Positions 47,951 through 56,697 of a stretch of DNA of 64,000 nt are shown here, one piece after another. The stretch's first letter is position 1, and every line of letters begins with the position of its first letter. The position numbers and the translations under genes were made by a program. Origin of the DNA: an uncultured Clostridia bacterium (GTDB taxonomy: Bacteria > Bacillota > Clostridia > Oscillospirales > Acutalibacteraceae); contig CANQFC010000006.1 in assembly GCA_947598155.1 (NCBI GenBank), forward strand, positions 124,001 to 188,000, in the 5' to 3' direction. The notes below the pieces were generated by a model. The model saw nothing but the letters and a program-made list of their open reading frames with translations. It did not search any database and was not told the origin of the DNA.

Positions 47951-50900
47951 TTATCCTACGCGGAAATTCTTTGCCGCATCAAAAATCTCAGTCAATGCGT
48001 CAAGGGGATTTTGAGAGGGGAGCATCTTTACGTTGACGCTTTGCTTGCCTGAGGCAGTCACGCTTATCCGCCCGCGCAGTACCGATGAAATTTCGAGTAC
48101 CAAGGCGGGATTGACGCTGTCGCAGTAAAGAGCAAGTGTATTCCCTTTCTGCCCTATTTCATATATGCCCAATTCAGATGCCCTGTTTCTGCAAAGAGAA
48201 ACCTCAATAAGCCCGTTGACGGACGGCGGAATTTCTCCGAATCTGTCGCGGAGCTCGTCACGCACGTCGTCTGCCTCCTCAGCCGTTCTGACGTCGGCAA
48301 TTCTGCGGTAAGCCATAAGCCTTTGGGAAAGCGCGGCAATGTATTTATCGGGAATATGCGCGTTAATTTGAAGGTCGATAAGGCAGTCTTTTGTATTTTT
48401 TGGCTCTTCGCCTTTTTCGCCTTTAATTGCCTCCGATAAAAGTTTCATATACATATCGTACCCAACGGACGCCAAATGCCCGTGTTGCTGCGCGCCCAAA
48501 AGATTGCCCGCGCCTCTGATTTCAAGGTCGCGCGTTGCGATTTTAAAGCCTGAGCCGAATTCCGTGTATTCACGTATCGCCTGCAAGCGTTTATATGCTG
48601 TTTCGGTAAGATTTTTGTCTTTTCTGTATGTGAAATAGGCAAACGCGCGCCTTGTGCTTCTGCCGACGCGGCCTCTTATTTGATGAAGCTGTGACAGACC
48701 GAGCCTGTCTGCGTCCTCAATAATGAGAGTGTTGCAGTTCGGCACGTCTACGCCCGTTTCGATTATAGTTGTGCAGACAAGAATGTCAATACTGCCCTCA
48801 ATAAGTTCGCGCCAAATGTTTGAAAGCGTTTCCTCATCCATTTTTCCGTGAGCGACGGCAATTCTTGCGTCGGGAAGAATTGCCTTAATGTTGTTTGCAA
48901 CGCGTTCAATATCTTCCGTGTTGTTGTGAAGATAGTAAACCTGACCGCCTCGGCGCAGTTCCTTATCCATAGCTTCGCACAAAAGAGGTAAATTATGCTC
49001 AAGGACGTAAGTCTGCACGGGGAAACGGTCTGCCGGGGCTTCTTCAATAACAGACATATCGCGAATGCCCGACATCGCCATGTTGAGAGTTCGGGGTATC
49101 GGCGTTGCCGAGAGGGTCAGCACGTCTACATTCGGAAATCTCTCTTTAAGCCGTTCTTTTTGCGACACGCCGAAACGCTGTTCCTCGTCGACTATCAAGA
49201 GCCCTAAATCCTTAAATTTAATATTTTTTGAAATAAGCTTGTGCGTGCCGACGACAATATCTATAAATCCGGAGTTTATGCCTTTAATTATTTTTGTCTG
49301 CTGTGCGGCGGTTCGGAAACGTGAAAGCATTTCCACTTCAACGGGAAAGCCGTCAAAACGTTTAAGAACGGTTTGGTAATGCTGAAGCGCCAAAATGGTT
49401 GTGGGAACAAGTATCGCGCACTGCTTGCCGTCCGCGACGCATTTGAAAACGGCTCTCAGGGCAACCTCAGTTTTGCCGAATCCCACGTCGCCGCACAGGA
49501 GTCTGTCCATAGGGTGGGGGGATTCCATATCATGTTTAATTTCGTTTATACATCTTATTTGGTCGCCTGTTTCTTCATATTCAAAACGTCTTTCAAAATC
49601 GCTTTGCATATCAATATCAGGCGAAAAAGCGAACCCCTGCGACTCCATTCGTTTTGAATAAAGCTTTATAAGTTCATCCGCCATATCCTTAACAGCAGAG
49701 CGCACCTTTGATTTTGTCTTTTCCCAATCTCCTCCGCCGAGCCTGTTGAGTTTAATGGCCTTACCGTCGTCCTCATGCGGGCCTATATATTTTGAAACAA
49801 GGTCGAGCTGAGTGACGGGAACGTACAAAACGTCGCTTTTAGCGTATTTTATTTTGATATAGTCCTTTATTATTTTTCCGCTTTCAAGCTGAGTTACGCC
49901 CTCAAAAATGCCTATACCGTGTACGGAATGGACAATGTAGTCGCCCTTGTGAAGTTCATCAAGCGAGTGTATGGTATCCTTGACCTTGTAATTTTTGTTC
50001 CGCCTTTTTACGGCAGAGGTGTAAACGCGTGAGTAGGTGAAAACATAGAGCTTTTCCGACGGCCTCGCAAAACCTGAGGAGAGCGAACCGGAAAGTACCG
50101 TTACAACGCCTTTCGGTAATTCATCGGGAATAACCGGGAAATAAACGGCGGAAATCCCGTCGTCCGTAAGATTTTCGGCCAGCACTTTTGCGCTTTTGTC
50201 GGTTCCGGCAAATACGGTTACAACCGCGTCTTTGGATATAACGGGCGAAATATCTTCTTCCAATACGTCTAATTTACCGTTCCAGACAGGGAGAGTCGCG
50301 GCCGAAAAGGTGGTAAGATTTTTAATGGGTACATCAAAACTGCCCCTCGCAAAGCTGTCAAGAAACGCAGTCGGATATTTTTCGTAATTCGCAAAAAGAT
50401 TTTGAACGGTGAGGGCAAAGACGTCAAGCCCCTTGCAGAGAATGCCTTCTTCAAAGCAGGATTTTATATTTTCGTTTAAGAGCTTGTTAAATGAAGTCAG
50501 CTTATCTTTTACTGCGGCTGTTTCGGATACAAAAACAACCGTATCTGAGTTAAGGTAATCAAAAATTGTGGCAGGGGAGTAAACGAGCGGCAGGTACCTG
50601 TCGGGCGAGATGACCGAAAGTCCGTTTTCAAGCCGAGCTATGTCGGACGCTATGTTCTCACGAACGGTTTCCGCTCTTTTGCCTCTCTGCGCGCTTGAAA
50701 GCTTTTGCAGTTTTTCCGACAGATAGGCGGAATCGGCTATAATCTCCTTTGACGGAGCTATTAAAACTTCATCAATATTTACGGTTCGGCGCTGGGTTTG
50801 GACGTCAAAACGGCACATTGTGTCCACCGAGTCGCCCCATAGCTCAATTCTTACGGGCATTTCGTCATCGGGAGAAAAAAAGTCCACAATTCCGCCCCGT

Positions 50901-51421
50901 GAAGAGTACTGACCGACTCCCTCAACGGCGTCTACCCGTACATATCCAGCTTTTTCAAGAGATGAAAGTATTTTTTGGAGCGATATTTCCTCGCCTCTTT
51001 TGAGGATTATTGATTTGTCGAGTAAATCTCGGGGAGGAACGGTAAATTCCGCCGCCGCCTCAACCGAAGCGACTATTACGCCGAAATCGCCGTCAAGCAT
51101 ACGGCGAAGAGTTTTTATCCGTTTTTGCTCGTATTCATAGGACTGCGCCTCTTGCCCGTAAAAAGAAAAACTTCGCGCGGGGTATTGCAACACAGATACC
51201 CCGAAGGGACTCAGGTCGTCGCAAAGCTTTGCGGCGGAGGACTCGTCGGGGACAATCACAAGAGCGCGTTTTTGCAGGCTCTCGGTCAGAGATGATATAA
51301 TTTGTGCTTTTTGAACGGGAAGAAGCCCTAAAATTCCCTGCGGAAGAAAGCCTTTTTGAAAGCACCTTACAACCGCGGAATAATCAGAAGACTTTTCGCT
51401 GAGCTTTGAAAATCCGGACAT
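47951..51421 (-). CDS. mfd: Transcription-repair coupling factor
   Basis: 1156 residues, full length. DNA translocase that removes RNA polymerase stalled at lesions and recruits UvrA. N-terminal UvrB-like region (LQYPARSFSFYGQEAQ, GQYSSRGGIVDFFSPDDEMPVRIELWGD), RNA-polymerase-binding domain (KGDYIVHSVHGIGIFEG, YADSDVLYVPVTQLD-type), then the RecG-like motor: GDVGFGKTEVALRA, VPTTILALQHY, DEEQRFGVSQKE, LSATPIPRTLNMAMSG, TIIETGVDVPN and QIRGRVGRS. C-terminal TRCF domain complete. 11 bp after pth. Confidence 0.98.
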   Translation of the reverse strand: MSGFSKLSEKSSDYSAVVRCFQKGFLPQGILGLLPVQKAQIISSLTESLQKRALVIVPDESSAAKLCDDLSPFGVSVLQYPARSFSFYGQEAQSYEYEQKRIKTLRRMLDGDFGVIVASVEAAAEFTVPPRDLLDKSIILKRGEEISLQKILSSLEKAGYVRVDAVEGVGQYSSRGGIVDFFSPDDEMPVRIELWGDSVDTMCRFDVQTQRRTVNIDEVLIAPSKEIIADSAYLSEKLQKLSSAQRGKRAETVRENIASDIARLENGLSVISPDRYLPLVYSPATIFDYLNSDTVVFVSETAAVKDKLTSFNKLLNENIKSCFEEGILCKGLDVFALTVQNLFANYEKYPTAFLDSFARGSFDVPIKNLTTFSAATLPVWNGKLDVLEEDISPVISKDAVVTVFAGTDKSAKVLAENLTDDGISAVYFPVIPDELPKGVVTVLSGSLSSGFARPSEKLYVFTYSRVYTSAVKRRNKNYKVKDTIHSLDELHKGDYIVHSVHGIGIFEGVTQLESGKIIKDYIKIKYAKSDVLYVPVTQLDLVSKYIGPHEDDGKAIKLNRLGGGDWEKTKSKVRSAVKDMADELIKLYSKRMESQGFAFSPDIDMQSDFERRFEYEETGDQIRCINEIKHDMESPHPMDRLLCGDVGFGKTEVALRAVFKCVADGKQCAILVPTTILALQHYQTVLKRFDGFPVEVEMLSRFRTAAQQTKIIKGINSGFIDIVVGTHKLISKNIKFKDLGLLIVDEEQRFGVSQKERLKERFPNVDVLTLSATPIPRTLNMAMSGIRDMSVIEEAPADRFPVQTYVLEHNLPLLCEAMDKELRRGGQVYYLHNNTEDIERVANNIKAILPDARIAVAHGKMDEETLSNIWRELIEGSIDILVCTTIIETGVDVPNCNTLIIEDADRLGLSQLHQIRGRVGRSTRRAFAYFTYRKDKNLTETAYKRLQAIREYTEFGSGFKIATRDLEIRGAGNLLGAQQHGHLASVGYDMYMKLLSEAIKGEKGEEPKNTKDCLIDLQINAHIPDKYIAALSQRLMAYRRIADVRTAEEADDVRDELRDRFGEIPPSVNGLIEVSLCRNRASELGIYEIGQKGNTLALYCDSVNPALVLEISSVLRGRISVTASGKQSVNVKMLPSQNPLDALTEIFDAAKNFRVG

Positions 51422-51432
51422 AATTTTCTCCG

Positions 51433-52044
51433 TTAACCGTTATAAAGGTTCATAGCCTTGTCTGTTTCACCGTCAAGCAGAAGCAAGACCGCGTCGGCGC
51501 CCTTTTTCAGCGCGGGGATAAGAGCGTTTTGCTCGTCTTTGCTGAATTCTCCCAGCACCCAGTCCTTTAAATCGTAATCGGGATTCGGCTTTTTGCCCAC
51601 GCCGATTTTGATTCTCGGAAAATCGCTGCTGCCAAGGCGGCTTATAATGCTTTTTATGCCGTTGTGGCCGCCGTCGCTTCCCTTTCTGCGGATGCGGAGT
51701 TTGCCCACGTCAAGGGAAATATCGTCAAATATCACAATTACCTTTTCAGGGGGGATTTTGTAGAATTTTGCGCATTCGCCGACGGCCTCTCCGCTGTTAT
51801 TCATATATGTTTGGGGCTTTAATACTATACATCTGTGACCGTTTATTACGGTGTCGGCAAAAAGCGAATGGAATTTTAACTTTTTTAATTCAAAGCCCTG
51901 CGCTTCCGCCAACGCGTCTACGCACAAAAACCCCGAATTATGCCGCGTCAGGGTATATTTCCTTTCGGGATTTCCAAGACCTGCCACGATAAATTCAGGT
52001 GCGCCGGCAGACGCAGAATTTGATTTTCTGAATCTGTTGAACAT
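51433..52044 (-). CDS. pth: Peptidyl-tRNA hydrolase
   Basis: 203 residues. Frees tRNAs from dropped-off peptidyl-tRNA. FIVAGLGNPERKYTLTRHNSGFLCVD holds the catalytic His, LKPQTYMNNSGEAV the Asn, and DDISLDVGKLRIRRKGSDGGHNGIKSI the Asp and lid. It has about 15 extra N-terminal residues (FNRFRKSNSASAGAP) ahead of the usual start, without a better internal start. Part of a glmU-pth-mfd operon, an arrangement also seen in Bacillus (glmU ... pth-mfd). Confidence 0.96.
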   Translation of the reverse strand: MFNRFRKSNSASAGAPEFIVAGLGNPERKYTLTRHNSGFLCVDALAEAQGFELKKLKFHSLFADTVINGHRCIVLKPQTYMNNSGEAVGECAKFYKIPPEKVIVIFDDISLDVGKLRIRRKGSDGGHNGIKSIISRLGSSDFPRIKIGVGKKPNPDYDLKDWVLGEFSKDEQNALIPALKKGADAVLLLLDGETDKAMNLYNG

Positions 52045-52060
52045 ATTTTTGCCTTTCGGT

Positions 52061-53440
52061 TTATTTACTTAATTTCCAGCCGATTTTGTTGACTTGCCTT
52101 GCTCTGGCAATGCCGAGAGAATCTTCCGGAACGTCTTCGGTTATTGTTGAGCCTGCCGCCGTGTAGGCGCCGTTGCCGATGTTCACGGGCGCTACAAGAT
52201 TTGTGTTGCAGCCGATAAACACGTCGTCGCCTATCGTCGTGCGGTATTTCGCCTTGCCCGAATAGTTAACGGTAACAGTGCCGCATCCGAAATTTACACG
52301 CTTGCCTACGTCGGAGTCCCCGACATAGGTCAGATGCGAAACCTTTGTGGCGGTATCAATATTTGAGTTTTTAACCTCTACAAAGTTGCCGAGATGAACG
52401 TTTTCGCCGACAACGGAATTTGGGCGTATGTGAACAAACGGGCCGATATTTGCGCCGCTTTTTACAACGCACTGCTCGCATTGAGTCTGGTTTAATTTGA
52501 CATTATCGGCTATAAAACAGTCGTCAATAACGCTGTTGGGGCCTATTACGCAGTTTTTGCCTATCGTAGTATTACCCTTGATTATTGTGCCGGGCAAAAT
52601 ACAGGTGTCAGGGCCGATTGTAACGCCCTTTTCAATGACAACGCCGTCTGAATACGGAATTTCAACGCCCGCCGAAAGGTGATAGCGAATAGTGTGCATT
52701 TTTGCGTATTCGTTAAGCTCCATAAGCTGACTGCGGTCGTTGGCGCCAAGAATAATATCGGAATTAGGCGCAAAAAATGTATCTGCCTTTATTCCCGATT
52801 TAATTATATCGGAAACGGCGTCTACAAGGTTAAAGTGGCCGTTTTCCCGTGCGGAAAGGTTTTCAACGGCGTTTAAAAGTACGTCTGCCTTAAACCAATA
52901 GGTTCCCGATGAAATTTCGGTAATCTTTTTTATATTGCTGTCTGCGTCGGCCTCCTCTACTATTCCGGCGAATTTATAGCCTTGGTCCCTTATAATTCTT
53001 CCGTATCCGAAAGGGTTTGTAACGGTTGCGGAAATAACGGTTGCCCCGTTGCCCGAAGCCGTGTGAAGAGAGTAGGCGGAGTTTATGGTTGACGCATCAA
53101 TAAACGGCGTGTCTCCGTTTAAAATAAGAACGTTTCCGCCTTGAGCCTTTGCGAACGCATTTTTCGCCGCCAATACGGCGTGTGCGGTTCCGAGCGGAGA
53201 GGATTGCTCAAAAAATTCAATATTCGCTTCGGGATATTCTCTTGTTAAAAGACGGCTAATCTCCGTATCGCCCGCGGGGACAATTACGGCGATTGTTTCA
53301 ATACCCGCAAGCAACGCCGCCTCCGCAACACTTGAAATCATAGGCCGGCCGAGCACTTTTGCAAGGACAGGCGAATGAGCCGACTTTAAGAGCGCGCTGC
53401 TCCCTCCCGCCATAATAATGGCAATATCGGTTTTATTCAT
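52061..53440 (-). CDS. glmU: GlmU-like bifunctional UDP-GlcNAc synthesis enzyme with altered N-terminal signature
   Basis: 459 residues, full length. GlmU acetylates glucosamine-1-phosphate (C-terminal left-handed beta-helix) and joins it to UTP (N-terminal Rossmann domain). The C-terminal half is standard: hexapeptide repeats from residue 245, FVEVKNSNIDTATKVSHLTYVGDSDVG (catalytic His) and NYSGKAKYRTTIGDDVF. In the N-terminal half LGTAHAV, LNGDTPF and GYGRII are kept, but the loop that should read AAGxGTRM...PKVL reads MAGGSSALLKSAHSPVLAKV, losing the Arg and Lys that bind UTP. RBS CCGGAGGGG. Confidence 0.88.
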   Translation of the reverse strand: MNKTDIAIIMAGGSSALLKSAHSPVLAKVLGRPMISSVAEAALLAGIETIAVIVPAGDTEISRLLTREYPEANIEFFEQSSPLGTAHAVLAAKNAFAKAQGGNVLILNGDTPFIDASTINSAYSLHTASGNGATVISATVTNPFGYGRIIRDQGYKFAGIVEEADADSNIKKITEISSGTYWFKADVLLNAVENLSARENGHFNLVDAVSDIIKSGIKADTFFAPNSDIILGANDRSQLMELNEYAKMHTIRYHLSAGVEIPYSDGVVIEKGVTIGPDTCILPGTIIKGNTTIGKNCVIGPNSVIDDCFIADNVKLNQTQCEQCVVKSGANIGPFVHIRPNSVVGENVHLGNFVEVKNSNIDTATKVSHLTYVGDSDVGKRVNFGCGTVTVNYSGKAKYRTTIGDDVFIGCNTNLVAPVNIGNGAYTAAGSTITEDVPEDSLGIARARQVNKIGWKLSK

Positions 53441-53474
53441 AGAAATACCCCTCCGGAATACATATTTTGTAATT

Positions 53475-53503
53475 ATATTAACACAAACGCAGCTTTATTT
53501 CAA
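53475..53503 (-). promoter_or_regulatory. Sigma-A promoter of the glmU-pth-mfd operon
   Basis: On the minus strand TTGAAA (53503-53498), 17-bp spacer, TAATAT (53480-53475), 35 bp before the start codon. Confidence 0.7.
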
Positions 53504-53515
53504 TAGCTTGTTTTA

Positions 53516-53544
53516 TTGACAATAAGGGTCCTCGGTGATATTAT
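53516..53544 (+). promoter_or_regulatory. Sigma-A promoter of the glycosyltransferase gene
   Basis: TTGACA, 17-bp spacer, TATTAT. It lies inside a longer possible reading frame and so fixes the start at 53591. Confidence 0.8.
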
Positions 53545-53590
53545 TGTATCGGTATTTCAAAACTATTCAATGAGATTAAGGGGGCGCGAT

Positions 53591-54508
53591 ATGCTTTCGG
53601 TTATTATTCCGGCTTACAACGAGGAACAGAACGTTGCGCTTGCCGCAAAAACTCTTTCGGAGCTTTTTAAAAGCGAAAACATCCCTTATGAAATCATATT
53701 TATTGACGATGGTTCAAAGGATAAGACTTACCTTGAAATTTGCAAAGCGGCTCAGGCAGATGAAAATGTAAAGGGCATTTCGTTCAGCAGAAATTTCGGC
53801 AAAGAATCCGCGATTTTTGCGGGTCTTGAGGAGTCGTGCGGCAGCTGCGCCGTGATATTTGACTGTGATTTGCAGTTTCCGCCGCAGAAAATCATTGAAA
53901 TGTACAAGCTTTGGAAAGACGGTTATGAGGTAGTTGAAGGCGTTAAAAGCGACAGGGGCGGCGGCTCTTTTATGTATAACTTGTTCGCAAAGAGCTTTTA
54001 CAGAATTATCAGCCGTTTTGTCGGCGTGGATATGCAGTCGACATCCGATTTTAAACTTATAGACAGAAAAGTTATGGACGCTCTGTTATCCCTTCCCGAA
54101 AGAAACACGTTTTTCAGGGCGCTTTCGTTTTGGTCGGGATTCAACTCGACTCAGGTTGAATTTAAGGTGGAAAAGCGGGCGAACGGCAAATCAAAGTGGA
54201 ATCTTATAAAGCTCACTAAATACGCCGTTTCAAATATAACGTCTTTTACAACGGCTCCGCTTCAGGCGGTCACGGTTATAGGGATAGTTCTGCTCTGTTT
54301 TATGGCCGTTTTGGCTGTTCAGACGCTTGTGCGGTATATTTGCGGTTTTTCCGCAGAGGGGTTTACAACGGTAATTCTGCTGTTGCTTTTAATAGGCGGT
54401 TCGCTTATGATGGCGCTGGGCGTTATCGGATATTATATCGCGAGAATTTACGAGGAAGTCAAAGGCAGACCTCGGTATATAATTTCAAAACGCGTAGGTA
54501 AAAAATAA
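53591..54508 (+). CDS. Family 2 glycosyltransferase, polyprenyl-phosphate type (GtrB/DPM1-like)
   Basis: 305 residues. GT-A domain: LSVIIPAYNEEQNV, EIIFIDDGSKDKTYLE, GISFSRNFGKESAIFAGLE, VIFDCDLQFPPQ (DxD-like) and DFKLIDRKVMDAL. Two C-terminal membrane helices (about residues 205-235 and 250-275) followed by YYIARIYEEVKGRPRYIISKR, as in enzymes that attach glucose or another sugar to undecaprenyl phosphate on the inner face. ATG at 53591 with AAGGGGG. Single gene. Confidence 0.92.
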   Translation: MLSVIIPAYNEEQNVALAAKTLSELFKSENIPYEIIFIDDGSKDKTYLEICKAAQADENVKGISFSRNFGKESAIFAGLEESCGSCAVIFDCDLQFPPQKIIEMYKLWKDGYEVVEGVKSDRGGGSFMYNLFAKSFYRIISRFVGVDMQSTSDFKLIDRKVMDALLSLPERNTFFRALSFWSGFNSTQVEFKVEKRANGKSKWNLIKLTKYAVSNITSFTTAPLQAVTVIGIVLLCFMAVLAVQTLVRYICGFSAEGFTTVILLLLLIGGSLMMALGVIGYYIARIYEEVKGRPRYIISKRVGKK

Positions 54509-54518
54509 AACTTAGTAT

Positions 54519-54541
54519 TATGACGGGGCAAGCCCTTTTGA
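54519..54541 (+). repeat. Short repeat copy after the glycosyltransferase
   Basis: TATGACGGGGCAAGCCCTTTTGA, end module in plus orientation, 11 bp after the stop codon and directly followed by a terminator. Confidence 0.7.
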
Positions 54542-54544
54542 ATT

Positions 54545-54568
54545 ACGGGGCTCTGGCTCCGTTTTTTT
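54545..54568 (+). terminator. Rho-independent terminator
   Basis: ACGGGGC-tctg-GCTCCGT (one G-T pair) then TTTTTT. Confidence 0.75.
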
Positions 54569-54571
54569 GCC

Positions 54572-54600
54572 TTGATTTTACAGGGATACGGTAGTATAAT
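54572..54600 (+). promoter_or_regulatory. Sigma-A promoter of the recJ-relA operon
   Basis: TTGATT, 17-bp spacer, perfect TATAAT, 48 bp before the recJ start. Confidence 0.8.
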
Positions 54601-54648
54601 ATAATAATTAAAATCGGAAAATATTATTTTTTATTAAGGGGGGAGATT

Positions 54649-56697
54649 ATGAGCCGTAAAAAATGGATGTTAGCGCACATTGATAAGGACGCGGCGGCGT
54701 CAATCGCGGAAACACACAGCTTGGACCCGTTTACGGCGCTTATTCTCACCTCACGCGGAATTACGGAATACGAAGACGTCGAAGAATTTTTTGATACGGA
54801 TTTTTCATTCTGCGACTCATACTTAATCAGAGATATGGACAAGGCTGTCCAAAGAATAAAAAACGCCGTAGAAAATTACGAAAAAATATGTATTTACGGC
54901 GATTATGACGCCGACGGAGTAACCTCTACCGCGCTTATGTACTCATATTTACTCTCAGCCGGCGCCGACGTAACTTATTACATTCCGGACAGAATAACCG
55001 AGGGGTACGGAATGAATAAAGACGCGATCAAAAAAATAGCCGATTGCGGAGTAAAGCTTATAGTGACGGTTGACAACGGCATTTCTTCGGCCGAAGAGGT
55101 GGATTACGCCAAAACGCTCGGCGTTGATGTAGTTATAACGGACCACCACAAGCCATCAGAAACTCTTCCCGACGCCGTGGCTGTCGTTGACCCTCACCGT
55201 GAAGACGACAATCTGATTTTCCGCGACTGGGCGGGCGTGGGCGTCGCGTTTAAGGTGGTATCGGCTTTAAACGGCGGCGATTGTTTGGATATTCTGTCAA
55301 GATATGCAGATATTATTGCTGTCGGCACAATAGCCGATGTCGTAGACCTTATCGACGAAAACAGAGCCATTGTAAGATACGGTATTGCCAAAATCAATTC
55401 AAACCCGTGCCCGGGAATTTCTGCTTTAAAGCTTGTCGCGGGCGTTGACGGCAAATATGTGAGCTCGGTCGGGGTGACTTATTCGTTAGCGCCGAGAATT
55501 AACGCGTCAGGCAGAATGGCGTCTGCGGAAACCGCGCTTAAACTGTTGCTTAGCGAAGATGATGACGAGGCGGAAGGCCTTGCCAAAGCCGTAGACGAAT
55601 TAAACGGGGAGCGCCACAGCGTTGAAAATGAGATAACCGAGTCGGCAATACGGCGTATTGAGTCAGACGACAGGCTGAAATACGCGAAGGTCATTGTAAT
55701 ATGCGGCGAAGGGTGGCACCACGGCGTTATCGGAATTGTTGCGGCGAGAATTACCGAAAAATACGGTAAGCCCTCAATAGTAATTGCCTTTGACGGAGAC
55801 GATGGAACGGGTTCTGCAAGGAGCGTCGACGGGTTTTCAATATATGACGCGATTAAATCCTGCGGAAGTTTGCTGACGCATTTCGGCGGCCATACAATGG
55901 CGGCGGGTCTTGGAATAAAAAAGGAAAACGTCAATGAGTTTTTTGCCGAGATAAACAGGTACGCGCAAAGTATTCCAACGGTAGTTCCGAAACTTTTAAT
56001 AGACTGCAAGTTAAACCCTGCCTATATAAACGGAGATTTGCTTAATTCGCTGTCTGCATTGGAACCGTACGGGGCGGGCAACGGCCAGCCGGTATTCGGA
56101 ATTTACGGGGTGACTCTTTCGGAGATTAAACCCGTTGGAGAGGGCAGGCATTTAAGGTTAACTTTCACAAAATCCGGTGCTTTTGTTACGGTTATGAAAT
56201 TTTCAACAGCGGTTGAGGATTTCCCTTACTGCGTAGGGGATACGCTCGATTTGGCTGTAAGAATTGATAAAAACGAATTCAGAGGAGAGATAAGGCCGTC
56301 GGTTTTAATAAAGGATATGCGCTTTTCGGGAACCGATGAGGATAAGCTTTTCGGCTCAATGTATCTTTATGAAAAGTTTAAGCGCAAAGAGGCGCTTTCT
56401 CCCAAAGAGGCAAAATTCATTATTCCGTCCAGGGATTTTCTGCTCAGTTTGTACGCTTTTTTCAAACAAAAAGGCGAATGGCGCTTTGACGTGGAAACGC
56501 TGTTAAAAAGAACGGGTTGTCCCGCGCAATGTTTTTGCACTATGAAGACGGCTGTCGATATTCTTTGCGAATTGAGTTTGCTGAAAATTCAAGACGGAAA
56601 AATTATTTTTGACGGGGAAAGCAAAAAAGTACAGCTTACCGACTCAAAAATACTTCAAAGTTTAAATTATTTTGCGGGAGGTGAAAGCAATGAGTGA
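54649..56697 (+). CDS. recJ: Single-stranded-DNA-specific 5'-3' exonuclease RecJ
   Basis: 682 residues. DHH-family nuclease for recombination and mismatch/base-excision repair. Metal motifs: YGDYDADGVTSTALM, TVDNGISS, VVITDHHKPSETLPDAVAVVDPH (DHH) and VGTIADVVDL; DHHA1 domain with HHGVIGIVAARITEKYGKP and HFGGHTMAAGLGI; then an OB domain (VVPKLLIDCKLN to ALEPYGAGNGQPVFG) and a C-terminal extension with a winged-helix look (about residues 580-680). It overlaps relA by 8 bp. Confidence 0.95.
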   Translation: MSRKKWMLAHIDKDAAASIAETHSLDPFTALILTSRGITEYEDVEEFFDTDFSFCDSYLIRDMDKAVQRIKNAVENYEKICIYGDYDADGVTSTALMYSYLLSAGADVTYYIPDRITEGYGMNKDAIKKIADCGVKLIVTVDNGISSAEEVDYAKTLGVDVVITDHHKPSETLPDAVAVVDPHREDDNLIFRDWAGVGVAFKVVSALNGGDCLDILSRYADIIAVGTIADVVDLIDENRAIVRYGIAKINSNPCPGISALKLVAGVDGKYVSSVGVTYSLAPRINASGRMASAETALKLLLSEDDDEAEGLAKAVDELNGERHSVENEITESAIRRIESDDRLKYAKVIVICGEGWHHGVIGIVAARITEKYGKPSIVIAFDGDDGTGSARSVDGFSIYDAIKSCGSLLTHFGGHTMAAGLGIKKENVNEFFAEINRYAQSIPTVVPKLLIDCKLNPAYINGDLLNSLSALEPYGAGNGQPVFGIYGVTLSEIKPVGEGRHLRLTFTKSGAFVTVMKFSTAVEDFPYCVGDTLDLAVRIDKNEFRGEIRPSVLIKDMRFSGTDEDKLFGSMYLYEKFKRKEALSPKEAKFIIPSRDFLLSLYAFFKQKGEWRFDVETLLKRTGCPAQCFCTMKTAVDILCELSLLKIQDGKIIFDGESKKVQLTDSKILQSLNYFAGGESNE

